In this document: piece by piece, positions 34,932-46,560 of the stretch | Layout: each line of letters begins with the position of its first letter | How positions within the stretch are numbered: the first letter of the stretch is position 1 | Position numbers and translations under genes: made by a program | Notes under the pieces: generated by a model | The model's database searches: none | What the model was told of the DNA's origin: nothing | The model's input: only the letters and a program-made list of their open reading frames with translations | Source of the DNA: a virus | Virus record (IMG/VR): IMGVR_UViG_3300023174_000033 | Coordinates: 62,001 to 126,000 of that record | DNA: 64,000 nt | Reading direction: 5' to 3' (one strand)

Positions 34932-36335
34932 TTATACTTTTATATCTTTATATCTCACTTTGTTTAGTGTTTCTTCCATAATTTTCACTGGGCTCAAGTC
35001 TTCACCACCCAAGATTGATTTAAGAATTGATGGACTCAATCCAGAAATAAGAGCTGTCCCTTTTTCATCAAACTTCACTGGGAAATTTGAATTTCTTGAT
35101 TGAATGTTCCAGTAAATTATATCTGGCATTTTGTATCCAATATTCTCATACTGATGTCTAATCATTTCTTGAGCGGTGAAAGAGCCTCCTTGTGCTTCAT
35201 CAAACTCCATATCACTCATAATCAGAATTTTGGTGGGCATTTCTGACTCGGATACCTTGTTCTCTAAAGCTTTATTTAGAATAAGGGTAAACACTGCTTC
35301 CAAGTTTGTATTCATCCCCCAAGAAGCGTTCTGTAGTTGCAAAAACCTTTCATTCAAATTACCAAGCAGCTTTTGCAATTGTGGTTTACTTGAGAATGTG
35401 ATGAAGTGATCTTTGAATATACCCTCAATCCTCTCGGAAATATACATTCCGAGTGAGATTGAGACATCCATACAGGTCACACTGCCCTTCCCACCAATTA
35501 GGGTTGACATTGATCCGGATACGTCTACAAGGGGTAAGATTCTCTCACTAGAGTCTTCCATGTAATTTGGAAGTGCTTTCCATTGCTCATTCGCCAATCC
35601 TTGATTACCATATTGCAAAGTCTTGATTACATCATATGGATACAAGGTGGAAGCATTGACTTTGGTTGTTCCCTCTTTTAGAGATTGTAAGTAAGAAGCA
35701 AATCCTACTTGATCTCTGTTTGTGAAGACCTTCGTATATCTTGACATAGCTAATGACGGCACCTTTGAATATTCAATATTTTGCCATTCTTTAGCACACA
35801 TCTTTTGCTCTACCGTGTTAGACAATCTAACCAATAGTTGACGAAGTTCTTTTGGGGTAGTTTTCATCCTTTTACGGATTTTGTTAAAGACTACTCCCTT
35901 TCTGGGAATCCATTTCGAGCAAAGTCCATCACCTTTCTCTAAACCACTCAAAATAAGGTCTAAAACGTCCTCTTCAAGTTCAGTTCCGAACAGAGTGAAA
36001 ATATCGTCCCATCTTCCATATTCGGATATAAGGTGAATATTTTTCCTTAACTCATTCGGGTGAGTTTGGGCTAGGAACTCAATTATATCCTTGAATATCT
36101 GTCGTTCACCGGCACCTTCTCTAACATCCCTTGACCAGAAAAGAATTTTCATAGCCGTTATTGGTGACTCATTAAAGGATTTACTAAACATACTAAGAAG
36201 TCTAGATTTATCCTGTCCACGCATAGCACCGATTGTGAAGAATAAGTTTACACATTCGTTCATAGTAGTTGAATTAGTCAACATACCATTCTCGGTAAAT
36301 ACGTCTTTCGTCTGTAGCGATTCTAGAAAATTCAT
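34932..36335 (-). CDS. DUF2828/Ro60-like protein with vWA domain
   Basis: This 467-residue protein has an N-terminal helical-repeat region (residues about 20-250) with WSRDVREGAGERQIFKDII, then ISEYGRWDDIFTLFG, the pattern I associate with DUF2828 and Ro/TROVE-type solenoids. A C-terminal vWA domain has the MIDAS motif DVSGSMS at about residue 273 and MSDMEFDEA at about 374. Ro proteins bind Y RNAs and misfolded RNAs through the solenoid ring, and DUF2828 members are poorly studied. It lies directly upstream of the tRNA-Leu/intron locus on the same strand. A role in RNA binding or quality control is inferred. Confidence 0.7.
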   Translation of the reverse strand: MNFLESLQTKDVFTENGMLTNSTTMNECVNLFFTIGAMRGQDKSRLLSMFSKSFNESPITAMKILFWSRDVREGAGERQIFKDIIEFLAQTHPNELRKNIHLISEYGRWDDIFTLFGTELEEDVLDLILSGLEKGDGLCSKWIPRKGVVFNKIRKRMKTTPKELRQLLVRLSNTVEQKMCAKEWQNIEYSKVPSLAMSRYTKVFTNRDQVGFASYLQSLKEGTTKVNASTLYPYDVIKTLQYGNQGLANEQWKALPNYMEDSSERILPLVDVSGSMSTLIGGKGSVTCMDVSISLGMYISERIEGIFKDHFITFSSKPQLQKLLGNLNERFLQLQNASWGMNTNLEAVFTLILNKALENKVSESEMPTKILIMSDMEFDEAQGGSFTAQEMIRHQYENIGYKMPDIIYWNIQSRNSNFPVKFDEKGTALISGLSPSILKSILGGEDLSPVKIMEETLNKVRYKDIKV

Positions 36336-36400
36336 AATTTTAGACCAGTTTTGTGATTTGTGAGATATTATATCTAACCAAAATCATTAGTTGATAAAGA

Positions 36401-36595
36401 TTATACTTTTTCACCAAAGATTTCCGAAAAAAAACTATTCCAATAATTACAAAATGGCCTCATTATAAAATAAACACCAATAAAGCTGAATAAGTGTAAG
36501 AAGGTTAGATTTTCACTCAAATAAAAGTGTCTCAAAGCAGATAGTCCTATAACAAATAATAGTATCGTCAAAGAGTATATAAGAAATTTTTTCAT
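36401..36595 (-). CDS. Small membrane protein
   Basis: The product has 64 residues and two hydrophobic segments (about 4-22 and 33-48) separated by a short polar loop, so it is probably an inner-membrane protein. No family is recognised. It sits 51 nt downstream of the giant fibre gene and 65 nt before the Ro-like gene on the same strand; AATATATAAG precedes it by about 20 nt. A holin or similar role is possible in principle, but no lysin is adjacent. Confidence 0.5.
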   Translation of the reverse strand: MKKFLIYSLTILLFVIGLSALRHFYLSENLTFLHLFSFIGVYFIMRPFCNYWNSFFSEIFGEKV

Positions 36596-36646
36596 AACGG
36601 ATCAAATATTTTCTTATATATTCTTTACAATATCATTTTTTTTTCC

Positions 36647-39600
36647 TTATTTGTATAATATTGTACCTGTTGTGGATGAGGAGAATGTTACCCCAAACGA
36701 ATTAACATCATTGTGAATTATACTAATTGGATTTATTACACTGTTATTAGTATCTAGTATCTGAACGATCGGGAAATATCCTAAGTTGTGTTGGACAAGG
36801 TATTCCGTACCACTGTTGAGTCCTGTGCCATCCAATGAATAACTACATCCAACTAGACTCGGTAACCAAGTTAATTGACCAATACCGTTTACTCCAATTG
36901 CAAAACTCGCAGATCCTCTAACATAATTCAGATTGACCCAACTATTTCCTATGGTGATACTGTTTGACGCACCATACTCAACACTGTTGCTTTCCAAGTG
37001 TATGTAAGGACCACTACCAGCTGTTGAACCGTCAATTAAATCAGATGCGGATACTTCAATTTTCGCCTCAAATGAAGGTGGATCAATATGAGAACCTCCA
37101 ATTATGTATTTACTTCTAATCTTAACTCTTTCCTCAACATCAACATTCGATATTGGGGCTTGGTAGAAATCCGATCTAGAATTATTAATACCAACCCCAG
37201 CTAATCCACCCGATACAAAATTTTCCCTACTTGAGTAAACTGCTGGATATAATTCGTTTGTGGTGTGGTCGTATTTGCTAGCACTTGGGTTAAATCCAAT
37301 AAGACCAGATGATTCAAGTACAAATGCGTATTCACTATTAGCCAAAGTCGCGCCTTTTATGTATCCATCTGTCGTTGAGTTGGAAATTTTAATTACATAA
37401 TCACCATCGTAAGACCATGAAGCGGTATTTCCAATTGTTAGAGTTTGGTCAAATGTGTAGATTGGAGCTGGTCCTTGTGGACCTGTGTCACCTTGATCGC
37501 CTTGAGGTCCCATCTCACCTTGTTCACCTTGTGGGCCCATCTCGCCTTGGTCACCTTGTGGGCCCATCTCGCCTTGGTCACCCTGTGGCCCCATTTCGCC
37601 TTGGTCACCCTGTGGCCCCATCTCACCTTGGTCACCCTGTGGCCCCATCTCACCTTGGTCACCCTGTGGCCCCATCTCACCTTGGTCACCCTGTGGCCCC
37701 ATCTCACCTTGGTCACCCTGTGGCCCCATCTCGCCTTGGTCACCCTGTGGCCCCATCTCACCTTGGTCACCCTGTGGCCCCATCTCACCTTGGTCACCCT
37801 GTGGCCCCATCTCACCTTGGTCACCCTGTGGCCCCATCTCACCTTGGTCACCCTGTGGCCCCATCTCACCTTGGAATCCTTGAGGACCAGTTACTCCTTG
37901 TACACCCTGGACACCCTGTAGACCCTGTGGACCAGTTATTCCTTGAACACCTTGGAATCCTTGTGGGCCAATCATACCTTGATGCCCTTGTGGGCCGAAA
38001 TCACCTTGGAATCCTTGTGGACCAGTAACACCTTGGAAACCTTGTGGACCGGTTGATCCCTGTGGACCAGATAGCCCTTGAAGACCTTGTGGACCAGTCA
38101 TACCTTGGAAACCTTGAGGACCGGTATCTCCTTGATATCCTTGTGGGCCCGTATTACCAAATGGCATGAAAGTGAAATTATAAATACTGTTAGGATAGAA
38201 TTGACCATTTGAGACAACAGGAGAGGAAAGACTCAACCCATAAACATTATTACTCTGTATTAGATTAACACCATAAACTGGGTAAATACCAACATTACTA
38301 GCTGTCAAAGCATCGGATACCTGTATCCATGTATTAATACCCTTATCAACAAATGTTTTTAGTGAATTAAACCAACCAGAGTAGTTTACCCCGTTGACAT
38401 CAGTTTTGTGAATTTTCAGATAATCATTCAGAGCGAAATTTGCATCTTCAATATCAAACTTACCAGTAGCAACACTGCCATTATCTAAACTCTCACATCT
38501 CCACTGTACCACAGTTTGTACTAAAGAAGTAACGGTTCCTTGTGGTCCTTCCAAACCTTGGAATCCCTGTGGACCCATATCACCCTGTGGACCACTTACA
38601 CCTTGGAAACCTTGTGGACCAGTCTCACCCTGTAATCCTTGTGGACCACTATAACCTTGAGGGCCAGTCATACCTTGTGGACCAGTCTCACCCTGTAATC
38701 CTTGTGGACCACTATAACCTTGAGGGCCAGTTACACCCTGTAATCCCTGTGGGCCAATAATACCCTGAAAACCTTGAGGGCCAGTTTCACCCTGTGACCC
38801 TTGAGGCCCAGACAACCCTTGAACCCCCTGTGGACCAGTATCACCTTGATTACCTTGGGGACCACTGTAACCCTGTGGACCACTGTAACCCTGTGGACCA
38901 AAATCACCTTGGAATCCTTGCGGACCTGTAATTCCTTGAACACCAGTTGATCCAGTTGATCCAACCGAACCATTAGCCACCCAAGTTACGTTATAAAGTT
39001 GCTCAGCAGCGAAAGATCCACTTGAAACAACAGCGGTTGAATCCACTTTAACAGAGTAGGTTGTGCCGTTGCCGGTCACACCAGTTACTCTATATAGCCC
39101 TGTATTACTTGGAGTTAAAGCATCGTAAATTTGTAGATAACTAGTGTTTTCATTTTGAACAAATATTCTAAGTTGATCAAACCATAATGAGTAATCTACA
39201 CTTTGTATATCTTGTTTATGGAAATTAAATTCTGAATTATTAGCAAATGTATTATTTTCAGAACTGAAATAATTTGGGTTATTTAATAGAGGATTGAAAC
39301 CTTTATACTTCCACTGGACAATTGTTTGCACTAATGACACAACCGAACCTTGGTCACCTTTGTATCCTTGTGGACCTGTTTCGCCCTGTGGACCAGATAA
39401 TCCCTGTAATCCTTGTGGGCCAGTATTACCTTGGAATCCTTGTGGGCCAGTATTACCTTGAACACCTTGAAAACCTTGAGGACCAATATTACCTTGATTA
39501 CCTTGTGGACCAGTCATTCCTTGATTACCTTGTGGACCAGTCATTCCTTGGAAACCTTGTGGACCAGTCATTCCTTGGAAACCTTGTGGACCAGTTTCAC

Positions 39601-42600
39601 CCTGTGACCCAGTATTTCCCTGTGAACCTTGAACGCCTTGGAAACCTTGTGGACCAGTCATTCCTTGATTACCTTGTGGACCAGTATTGCCTTGCAAACC
39701 TTGTGGACCAGATAAACCTTGAGGGCCAGTCACACCTTGCAAACCTTGTGGACCAGATAAACCTTGAGGACCAGTCACACCTTGCAAACCTTGTGGACCA
39801 GATAAACCTTGAGGACCAGTTCTTCCGAATGGTATCCAAGTAACATTGAAAACACTGGTTGGATTTAGAGTTCCGTTACCAACGATTTTATTCCCAACGT
39901 TAATAGTGTATTTAGGATCCGTGTAAGATAAACTACTAACTGGAAATAAACCAGTGTTACTTACTGTTAGCGAATCGTAAACTTGTATATAAGCTAAACT
40001 TCCACCGTCTACAAATCCTTTTAATTGGTCAAACCAATCGTTATAATCAACACCATTTATATCAAATTTATTGAAAACAAACTGTGTTGGTGGTGATGTA
40101 GTGAAGTTCGAACTGTTTGATTCAAATCTTCCATTCGGAAGTGATCCACCTATCAATCCGTCATATCTCCACTGCACAATTGTTTGCACCACCGAAACAA
40201 CTACACCCTGTGGTCCGGTATCACCTTGTAGTCCTTGATTACCCTGTGGGCCACTGAATCCTTGTGGACCAGTTACACCTTGATATCCTTGTGGACCAAA
40301 TTTTCCTTGTGGTCCTGTATCACCTTGTAATCCTTGTGGACCAGATAATCCTTGTGGACCTGTCTCCCCTTGGAATCCTTGCGGACCGGTGTTACCCTGA
40401 AAACCCTGTGGACCAGATAGACCCTGAAGACCTTGTGGGCCACTGAATCCTTGTGGACCGGTGTCACCTTGATACCCCTGTGGACCCGTATTACCTTGTA
40501 GACCTTGTGGGCCGGTGTTACCCTGGAATCCTTGAGGACCTGTATCACCTTGATAACCTTGAGGACCCGTATTACCTTGTAGACCTTGCGCGCCGGTGTT
40601 ACCCTGGAATCCTTGTGGACCAGTCATACCTTGTAACCCTTGGGGACCAGTCATACCTTGTAACCCTTGTGGGCCGGTGTCACCTTGATAACCTTGTGGA
40701 CCACTATATCCTTGCGGGCCAGTCTCACCTTGGAAACCTTGTGGACCAGTCTCTCCCTGAACGCCAGTTGAACCGGTGCCCCCAACTGAACCATTAGCAA
40801 CCCATGTTACGTTGTATAGTTGTTCAGTCGCAAAACTACCATTTGAAACAACTGCTGTAGAATCAACAGATACAGAATAAGTTGTCCCGTTGCCGGTCAC
40901 ACCAGTTACTCTATATAGCCCTGTATTACTTGGAGTTAAAGCATCGTAAATTTGTAGATAACTAGTATTTTGATTCTCAATGAATATTCTTAATTGTTCA
41001 AACCAAAGAGAATAGTCAACACTTTGTATATCTTGTTTATGGAAATTAAATTCGTTATTACTACCAAATGCAGGATTTTGTGAACTGAAATAATTTGGGA
41101 ATGATCCTAATGGATTCGTACCTTTGTATTTCCACTGAACAATTGTTTGCACTAATGACACAACCGAACCTTGGTCACCTTTGTATCCTTGTGGACCAGA
41201 ATATCCTTGTGGACCAGATAAACCTTGCACACCTTGTGGACCTGTCTCACCTTGGAAACCTTGTGGACCTGTCTCACCTTGGAAACCTTGAGGGCCAGAT
41301 AAACCTTGAAGTCCCTGAGGCCCGGTCATACCTTGGAAACCCTGTGGGCCAGTTGAACCTTGATATCCTTGTGTGCCAGTGTTTCCTTGTGGACCTGTAT
41401 CACCTTGCAAACCTTGTGGACCAGTTGAACCTTGAAACCCCTGTGGACCAGATAATCCCTGTAAACCTTGTGGACCAGATAAACCTTGTAGTCCTTGTGG
41501 ACCGGTATCACCTTGGAAACCTTGTGGGCCGAAATCACCTTGGAAACCTTGTGGGCCTGTAACTCCTTGTAGTCCCTGGGAGCCACTGTATCCTTGTGGA
41601 CCAGTTATTCCTTGGAAACCTTGGGGTCCTGTTTCACCTTGATATCCTTGAGGACCTGTATTACCTTGAGATCCTGTGTTGCCCTGTGGACCTGTATTAC
41701 CTTGGAATCCTTGAGGACCTGTATTACCTTGGAATCCTTGAGGACCTGTGTCGCCTTGATAACCTTGTGGACCACTAAAACCCTGTGGACCAGTGTCACC
41801 TTGTGGACCAGTTGGTCCGGTAGCACCTATGGAACCATTTACGAACCAACCAATGTTATATATGTTGTTACCTGTAAACGTGCCACTACCAACTATAGCT
41901 GGAACGTCTGTAAAGATATAGTAGCTATGGGTACTAAATACTTGAGAAGGACTTGTCTGTGTAGCAGCAAGAACTTTGTAGAATCCAGTTATACTCTGAG
42001 TTGTTGAATCATAGATTTGTAAGTATGAAGGATTTTCATTATTAACAAACTTTTGCAATTGATCAAACCAGAGTGAATAACTAACTGAGTTGATATCCCT
42101 AAATTCAAATCTGAAATAAGGGTTAGTTGGTAAATCAATACTACTAGTTTCAAAATAACCTTGGGTTAGGCCGCCACCCAATAAACCACCATACTTATAT
42201 TGTATTATGGTTTGGACCATGGAAACAACTAATCCGTCAACTCCTTGTGGGCCGGTATCACCTTGGAATCCTTGTGGGCCAAAGTCTCCTTGGAATCCTT
42301 GAGGTCCACTAAATCCTTGGGTGCCTTGTGGGCCGGTATCGCCTTGTGAACCTTGTGGGCCAGATAATCCTTGTGGACCAGTGTTTCCTTGATATCCTTG
42401 TGGACCAGTGTTTCCTTGATATCCTTGTGGGCCAGATAATCCTTGATGTCCCTGTGGACCAGTGTCTCCCTGTGATCCTTGTGGACCAGTATCTCCTTGA
42501 AAACCTTGAGGACCAGTGTCTCCCTGATAACCCTGCGGACCACTTTCGCCTTGAAAACCTTGAGGACCAGTGTCTCCCTGATAACCCTGCGGACCGGTAT

Positions 42601-45196
42601 CACCTTGATAACCCTGCGGACCACTTTCTCCTTGATAACCCTGCGGACCAGTATCACCTTGATAACCCTGCGGACCAGTATTACCTTGGAATCCCTGTGG
42701 ACCACTTTCTCCTTGAAAACCTTGCGGACCAGTATCACCCTGATATCCTTGCGGACCGGTATCTCCCTGTAGTCCCTGTGGGCCAGTATCACCTTGATAT
42801 CCCTGTGCCCCCTGTGGGCCAGTATCACCTTGATATCCTTGCGGACCGGTATCACCTTGAAATCCTTGATCACCTTGTGGGCCAGTATCACCTTGTGATC
42901 CCTGTGGGCCAGTATCACCTTGATAACCCTGTGGGCCAGTATCTCCTTGAAATCCTTGATCACCTTGTGGGCCAGTATCACCTTGATATCCTTGAGGACC
43001 GGTATCTCCCTGAACGCCTTGAGGACCAGTCTCACCTTGGAAACCTTGAGGACCAGTCTCACCTTGAACACCAGTTGAACCAGTACCACCAAATGATCCA
43101 TTAGCAACCCAAGTAACATTATAAACTTGTTCTGTTGCGAAACTTCCATTTGACACTAATGCGGTTGAGTCAACCGAAATTGAATAAGTTGAACTTCCAT
43201 ATGTAACACCAGTCACTCGGTATAGACCAGTGTTACTGGATGTTAAAGCATCATATACTTGTAAATAACTTACATTTTGACTATCTACGAAAGTTAAGAG
43301 TTGTTGAAACCAAACTGAATAATCTATGGATTGATTATCTAGTTTATTGAAAATAAATTCACTATTACTAGCAAAAGTAGGTTGATCGGAAGTAAAATAT
43401 TTTGATACCGGTTCAGTTGCTGAATTTAGACCTTGGTATTTCCACTGAACAACAGTTTGAACTAATGAAACAACAACCCCCTGTGGACCTTGTTCACCTT
43501 GAGTTCCGGAAAAACCTTGAGGACCGGATAATCCTTGAACACCCTGTGGGCCAATTTCCCCTTGTGGGCCACTTTCTCCTTGAAAACCTTGCGGACCAGT
43601 ATCACCTTGATGCCCTTGCGGACCAGTATCACCCTGTAGTCCCTGTGGACCTGTTTCACCTTGATACCCCTGTGCCCCCTGTGGACCTGTTTCACCCTGG
43701 TAACCTTGTGGGCCAGAAATACCTTGCACACCTTGTGGACCAGTTTCTCCTTGGAATCCCTGTGGGCCGGTATCACCTTGATATCCCTGTGGACCTGATA
43801 AACCTTGTAGTCCTTGTGGACCCGTCAAACCTTGTGGACCAGTTAAACCTTGATAACCCTGTGGGCCAGAAAGTCCTTGTGGACCCGTGAAACCTTGTGG
43901 GCCTTGTGGACCGGTGTCACCTTGATAACCTTGAACTCCGGTTTCTCCTTGCCAACCTTGTGGACCAGAAACACCTTGAGGACCTGTAGTGCCTTGGAAA
44001 CCTTGAACACCAGTACTGCCCTGCCATCCTTGTGGACCAGAAAGTCCTTGTGGACCAGTAACACCCTGGAAACCTTGAACACCAGTACTACCCTGCCATC
44101 CTTGTGGACCAGATAACCCCTGTAATCCTTGTGGACCAGTAAAACCTTGATATCCTTGCACACCAGTGTTTCCCTGCCATCCTTGTGGACCAGATAAACC
44201 CTGGAATCCTTGTGGACCAGTCATACCTTGATATCCTTGTGGACCAGATAACCCCTGTAAACCTTGTGGACCTGTATCACCTTGCAAACCTTGTGGGCCG
44301 GTTCTACCTTGGAATCCCTGTGGACCAGTTCTACCTTGATAACCTTGAGGCCCAGATAAACCTTGAAAACCCTGTGGGCCACCAGAACCTTGAGAACCAG
44401 TGGCACCACCACCGGTTATAATCTTACCACTGAATTGTTGGTCAAAAGTAACAACGTAAGTATCTGTACTAATATAATTAACAGAATATGAAGCTGGTTG
44501 AATGTTTACGTTACCATTGGAGGTATCAACTGCTTGTACTAGTGGATATCCATTGAAACTATGTGTAACAGTAACTTGAGTTTTATTAGAAAAGTCTGTT
44601 ATAAAATTTGAGACAGCATCAAGACCTCTCGGACCTTGAACACCTTGTGGTCCACTCAAACCCTGAAAACCAGTATTGCCTCTACCTGGGTTTGTAGCCC
44701 AACCAATTGTATAGGTTCTCCCATCTACAAATACACCACCAACTGCAATTGGTTGCACATTTAGATCAAACCCCGTAAATCCATCATCTACAATATTTGT
44801 TACTTGAAAAAGAGCTCTGTTTAGAGGGTCTTGATCTTCAACTATATTTAAATAACTTATTTGTTCACGGTCAACAAAAACTTTCAATTGTTGTAACCAA
44901 GGGGAATAATCCACACCATAAAGGTCAATATATTGAATACTTAAAGAAGTAATAAATTCAGGATCGTCATTATTTGCAACAAATTTTTGTATGGTTGTAA
45001 GATTACCACCAGCTAGATATTTCCATTTTGATGAAGGTGAAGATAATTGCACTACCACGCCCTGTGGTCCTGTTTCGCCCTTTGGTGGTAAATCTACCGG
45101 ATTCCCAAATCCATCGTAGAATTCATTTCCGTTTATAACTTGTACTAATCGTTGATATGTACCTGATACGGTTGTTCCGGTTAAATTATATGACAT
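36647..45196 (-). CDS. Giant collagen-like phage fibre protein (2849 residues)
   Basis: The protein alternates long G-P-Q-G-x-Q-G collagen-like tracts with globular modules. Modules lie at about 44680-45060, 43090-43470, 41815-42240, 40770-41170, 39830-40205, 38965-39345 and 38155-38540. Each begins near [13 protein letters not shown] and contains [14 protein letters not shown]-type and YLQIYDALT-type segments. A different small beta domain ([17 protein letters not shown], near 44450-44600) recurs at the extreme C-terminus as [17 protein letters not shown]. The C-terminal 270 residues form the head. Collagen tracts in phage fibres are expected to form triple helices, so a trimeric, very long receptor fibre is likely. 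AATATATAG lies upstream of the start. One frame is open throughout. Confidence 0.9.
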   Translation of the reverse strand: MSYNLTGTTVSGTYQRLVQVINGNEFYDGFGNPVDLPPKGETGPQGVVVQLSSPSSKWKYLAGGNLTTIQKFVANNDDPEFITSLSIQYIDLYGVDYSPWLQQLKVFVDREQISYLNIVEDQDPLNRALFQVTNIVDDGFTGFDLNVQPIAVGGVFVDGRTYTIGWATNPGRGNTGFQGLSGPQGVQGPRGLDAVSNFITDFSNKTQVTVTHSFNGYPLVQAVDTSNGNVNIQPASYSVNYISTDTYVVTFDQQFSGKIITGGGATGSQGSGGPQGFQGLSGPQGYQGRTGPQGFQGRTGPQGLQGDTGPQGLQGLSGPQGYQGMTGPQGFQGLSGPQGWQGNTGVQGYQGFTGPQGLQGLSGPQGWQGSTGVQGFQGVTGPQGLSGPQGWQGSTGVQGFQGTTGPQGVSGPQGWQGETGVQGYQGDTGPQGPQGFTGPQGLSGPQGYQGLTGPQGLTGPQGLQGLSGPQGYQGDTGPQGFQGETGPQGVQGISGPQGYQGETGPQGAQGYQGETGPQGLQGDTGPQGHQGDTGPQGFQGESGPQGEIGPQGVQGLSGPQGFSGTQGEQGPQGVVVSLVQTVVQWKYQGLNSATEPVSKYFTSDQPTFASNSEFIFNKLDNQSIDYSVWFQQLLTFVDSQNVSYLQVYDALTSSNTGLYRVTGVTYGSSTYSISVDSTALVSNGSFATEQVYNVTWVANGSFGGTGSTGVQGETGPQGFQGETGPQGVQGDTGPQGYQGDTGPQGDQGFQGDTGPQGYQGDTGPQGSQGDTGPQGDQGFQGDTGPQGYQGDTGPQGAQGYQGDTGPQGLQGDTGPQGYQGDTGPQGFQGESGPQGFQGNTGPQGYQGDTGPQGYQGESGPQGYQGDTGPQGYQGDTGPQGFQGESGPQGYQGDTGPQGFQGDTGPQGSQGDTGPQGHQGLSGPQGYQGNTGPQGYQGNTGPQGLSGPQGSQGDTGPQGTQGFSGPQGFQGDFGPQGFQGDTGPQGVDGLVVSMVQTIIQYKYGGLLGGGLTQGYFETSSIDLPTNPYFRFEFRDINSVSYSLWFDQLQKFVNNENPSYLQIYDSTTQSITGFYKVLAATQTSPSQVFSTHSYYIFTDVPAIVGSGTFTGNNIYNIGWFVNGSIGATGPTGPQGDTGPQGFSGPQGYQGDTGPQGFQGNTGPQGFQGNTGPQGNTGSQGNTGPQGYQGETGPQGFQGITGPQGYSGSQGLQGVTGPQGFQGDFGPQGFQGDTGPQGLQGLSGPQGLQGLSGPQGFQGSTGPQGLQGDTGPQGNTGTQGYQGSTGPQGFQGMTGPQGLQGLSGPQGFQGETGPQGFQGETGPQGVQGLSGPQGYSGPQGYKGDQGSVVSLVQTIVQWKYKGTNPLGSFPNYFSSQNPAFGSNNEFNFHKQDIQSVDYSLWFEQLRIFIENQNTSYLQIYDALTPSNTGLYRVTGVTGNGTTYSVSVDSTAVVSNGSFATEQLYNVTWVANGSVGGTGSTGVQGETGPQGFQGETGPQGYSGPQGYQGDTGPQGLQGMTGPQGLQGMTGPQGFQGNTGAQGLQGNTGPQGYQGDTGPQGFQGNTGPQGLQGNTGPQGYQGDTGPQGFSGPQGLQGLSGPQGFQGNTGPQGFQGETGPQGLSGPQGLQGDTGPQGKFGPQGYQGVTGPQGFSGPQGNQGLQGDTGPQGVVVSVVQTIVQWRYDGLIGGSLPNGRFESNSSNFTTSPPTQFVFNKFDINGVDYNDWFDQLKGFVDGGSLAYIQVYDSLTVSNTGLFPVSSLSYTDPKYTINVGNKIVGNGTLNPTSVFNVTWIPFGRTGPQGLSGPQGLQGVTGPQGLSGPQGLQGVTGPQGLSGPQGLQGNTGPQGNQGMTGPQGFQGVQGSQGNTGSQGETGPQGFQGMTGPQGFQGMTGPQGNQGMTGPQGNQGNIGPQGFQGVQGNTGPQGFQGNTGPQGLQGLSGPQGETGPQGYKGDQGSVVSLVQTIVQWKYKGFNPLLNNPNYFSSENNTFANNSEFNFHKQDIQSVDYSLWFDQLRIFVQNENTSYLQIYDALTPSNTGLYRVTGVTGNGTTYSVKVDSTAVVSSGSFAAEQLYNVTWVANGSVGSTGSTGVQGITGPQGFQGDFGPQGYSGPQGYSGPQGNQGDTGPQGVQGLSGPQGSQGETGPQGFQGIIGPQGLQGVTGPQGYSGPQGLQGETGPQGMTGPQGYSGPQGLQGETGPQGFQGVSGPQGDMGPQGFQGLEGPQGTVTSLVQTVVQWRCESLDNGSVATGKFDIEDANFALNDYLKIHKTDVNGVNYSGWFNSLKTFVDKGINTWIQVSDALTASNVGIYPVYGVNLIQSNNVYGLSLSSPVVSNGQFYPNSIYNFTFMPFGNTGPQGYQGDTGPQGFQGMTGPQGLQGLSGPQGSTGPQGFQGVTGPQGFQGDFGPQGHQGMIGPQGFQGVQGITGPQGLQGVQGVQGVTGPQGFQGEMGPQGDQGEMGPQGDQGEMGPQGDQGEMGPQGDQGEMGPQGDQGEMGPQGDQGEMGPQGDQGEMGPQGDQGEMGPQGDQGEMGPQGDQGEMGPQGDQGEMGPQGDQGEMGPQGEQGEMGPQGDQGDTGPQGPAPIYTFDQTLTIGNTASWSYDGDYVIKISNSTTDGYIKGATLANSEYAFVLESSGLIGFNPSASKYDHTTNELYPAVYSSRENFVSGGLAGVGINNSRSDFYQAPISNVDVEERVKIRSKYIIGGSHIDPPSFEAKIEVSASDLIDGSTAGSGPYIHLESNSVEYGASNSITIGNSWVNLNYVRGSASFAIGVNGIGQLTWLPSLVGCSYSLDGTGLNSGTEYLVQHNLGYFPIVQILDTNNSVINPISIIHNDVNSFGVTFSSSTTGTILYK
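37505..37880 (-). repeat. 27-bp tandem repeat array (14 copies) in the fibre gene
   Basis: Fourteen units spaced exactly 27 bp (the CAT of each Met codon runs from 37511 to 37862) encode GDQGEMGPQ. Units differ by only a few synonymous or single changes, so the array is recent and its copy number is probably variable. Confidence 0.95.
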
Positions 45197-45281
45197 ACTT
45201 GTCTATATATTAAAGAAATTCCAATCAAAATATTTTTTTGTAGATTGGTAATAAGTCTTAATATCTTAAATATATAACTTC

Positions 45282-45623
45282 ATGTCAAACAAAGTTTATC
45301 TAGAATGGGAAAAAGTAACGAAGAATTGGGAAAATGTTTTCCAAGTCTGGGAAGAAGTCATTCTAATAGAAGAAGTAGCTAGATTAATCGGAGGCAGTGG
45401 TGGATTGAGTGAGTTTGTAAAACACAACCCTTGGAAACCCATAAGAGAAAAATTAGGTGTAGAAAAAACAAAAAAATTCATAAAAATTTTTGCATTGGTT
45501 AATGATCTGGATTTTAATGAGAAGTTAGAATATAATGAGGATGTGAGAGTCACTGTAAAACAAATGAAAAAAGTTTTTGAACAAATTGAACCAATGGGTG
45601 TAAAAATAACATTTGAAAACTAA
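45282..45623 (+). CDS. Hypothetical small protein
   Basis: This 113-residue protein is helical and rich in Trp, Glu and Lys (WEKVTKNWENVFQVWEEV). No family is recognised. AAATATATAAC precedes the start by about 8 nt, like other virion-type genes here. It opens the plus-strand run that leads into probable head, gp32 and tail genes. Confidence 0.55.
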   Translation: MSNKVYLEWEKVTKNWENVFQVWEEVILIEEVARLIGGSGGLSEFVKHNPWKPIREKLGVEKTKKFIKIFALVNDLDFNEKLEYNEDVRVTVKQMKKVFEQIEPMGVKITFEN

Positions 45624-45634
45624 TATATAGATAG

Positions 45635-46315
45635 ATGGATAAGAAACCTATAATCAATTTTTCTAAATTTTACTCTGATAGTAAACAACAATCTACTCCA
45701 AAAACGGAGAAAAATAAAGATATGGTTGTGGAAAAAAGGAAAATTGAAAAAAAACCTTTGAAAGAATCAAAGGAAAAAGAAATGGAAATTTCTTATCCTA
45801 AAGAAGTTTCAAAGGTTATTGAGGAACCAGTGGTTGATAAATCATTTGATCCAAAAGTTGACCCAGAGTCTTTCATAGTGGATGAACCAGAGGAATTTGA
45901 GTATGAAGATGAAAATTTACCCTCATTAGATAATAAAAATAATTTTAATAAAGTGGAAGAAAATTATTACCCAGTTTATAAAGATAAATTTGAAAGCTTC
46001 ACCTGTAATGTTTTAGTTGAAGGTGCAAAATTAAATAACACAAAAGCTAGACTTATTTTAGAGTCAGATGATTGGAACCTTGTATTTGAGGGTGATATTG
46101 ATCAGACCGGAAAATGTACTATTCCTATCAAGAAACTAAACATTTTAGATGAGGGCACTGTTGGTAAAATAAGATTAGAAGTTATCGCCGATAATACCAT
46201 ATTCAGTCCATGGGAAGATGATTTCAAAGTAAGATTGAGTAAGAAGGTTGAAGTACAAGTTCCAAAGAAAGAAATTCCAAAGGAAACTTCCGTACAAGTA
46301 AAATTCAAAGGTTAA
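45635..46315 (+). CDS. Hypothetical protein with charged N-terminal half
   Basis: This 226-residue protein has a disordered, Lys/Glu-rich first half (residues about 15-110) and a beta-sandwich-like C-terminal half (about 115-205: FTCNVLVEGAKLNNTKARLI, then later KIRLEVIADN). No family is recognised. AATATATAGAT lies just before the ATG. Its stop overlaps the next ATG, so translation is probably coupled. Confidence 0.55.
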   Translation: MDKKPIINFSKFYSDSKQQSTPKTEKNKDMVVEKRKIEKKPLKESKEKEMEISYPKEVSKVIEEPVVDKSFDPKVDPESFIVDEPEEFEYEDENLPSLDNKNNFNKVEENYYPVYKDKFESFTCNVLVEGAKLNNTKARLILESDDWNLVFEGDIDQTGKCTIPIKKLNILDEGTVGKIRLEVIADNTIFSPWEDDFKVRLSKKVEVQVPKKEIPKETSVQVKFKG

Positions 46316-46560
46316 TGAAACATCTGGTTTATTTTAATCAACTAAACGAAAACCTACCAAGACAATCAACAGTTAATCAACTCAAGAGGTTGAGGAAATT
46401 AACAAAGGGAATAGATATCGGTGATAGAATTTCCGATATGACTAAACAAGGAGCAAATATATTGCACATAACTAATCCAGTGGATACTGGGGTTGAATCA
46501 ATTGAACATTTTTGGAAACATAATGACCCCGTAAAATTGTCAACCACAAAATCAAAATAA
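46315..46560 (+). CDS. Small protein with capsid-targeting-like leader
   Basis: The 81-residue product is basic, beginning MKHLVYFNQLNEN. This resembles the head-targeting leader seen on other proteins here, with a possible cleavage after LNE. The remainder is helical with no known family. It overlaps both neighbours by 1 nt, which suggests coupled translation with the 2H phosphoesterase gene. Confidence 0.55.
   Translation: MKHLVYFNQLNENLPRQSTVNQLKRLRKLTKGIDIGDRISDMTKQGANILHITNPVDTGVESIEHFWKHNDPVKLSTTKSK

Noticed and set aside
37505-37880. CRISPR-like regular repeats
   Set aside because: The 27-bp units are directly adjacent with no unique spacers and lie in frame within a coding collagen tract.
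37438-44421. Many long open frames on the plus strand and in other frames across the fibre gene
   Set aside because: They come from the periodic G-P-Q-G codons read in other frames. They have repetitive, low-information sequences and no start context.
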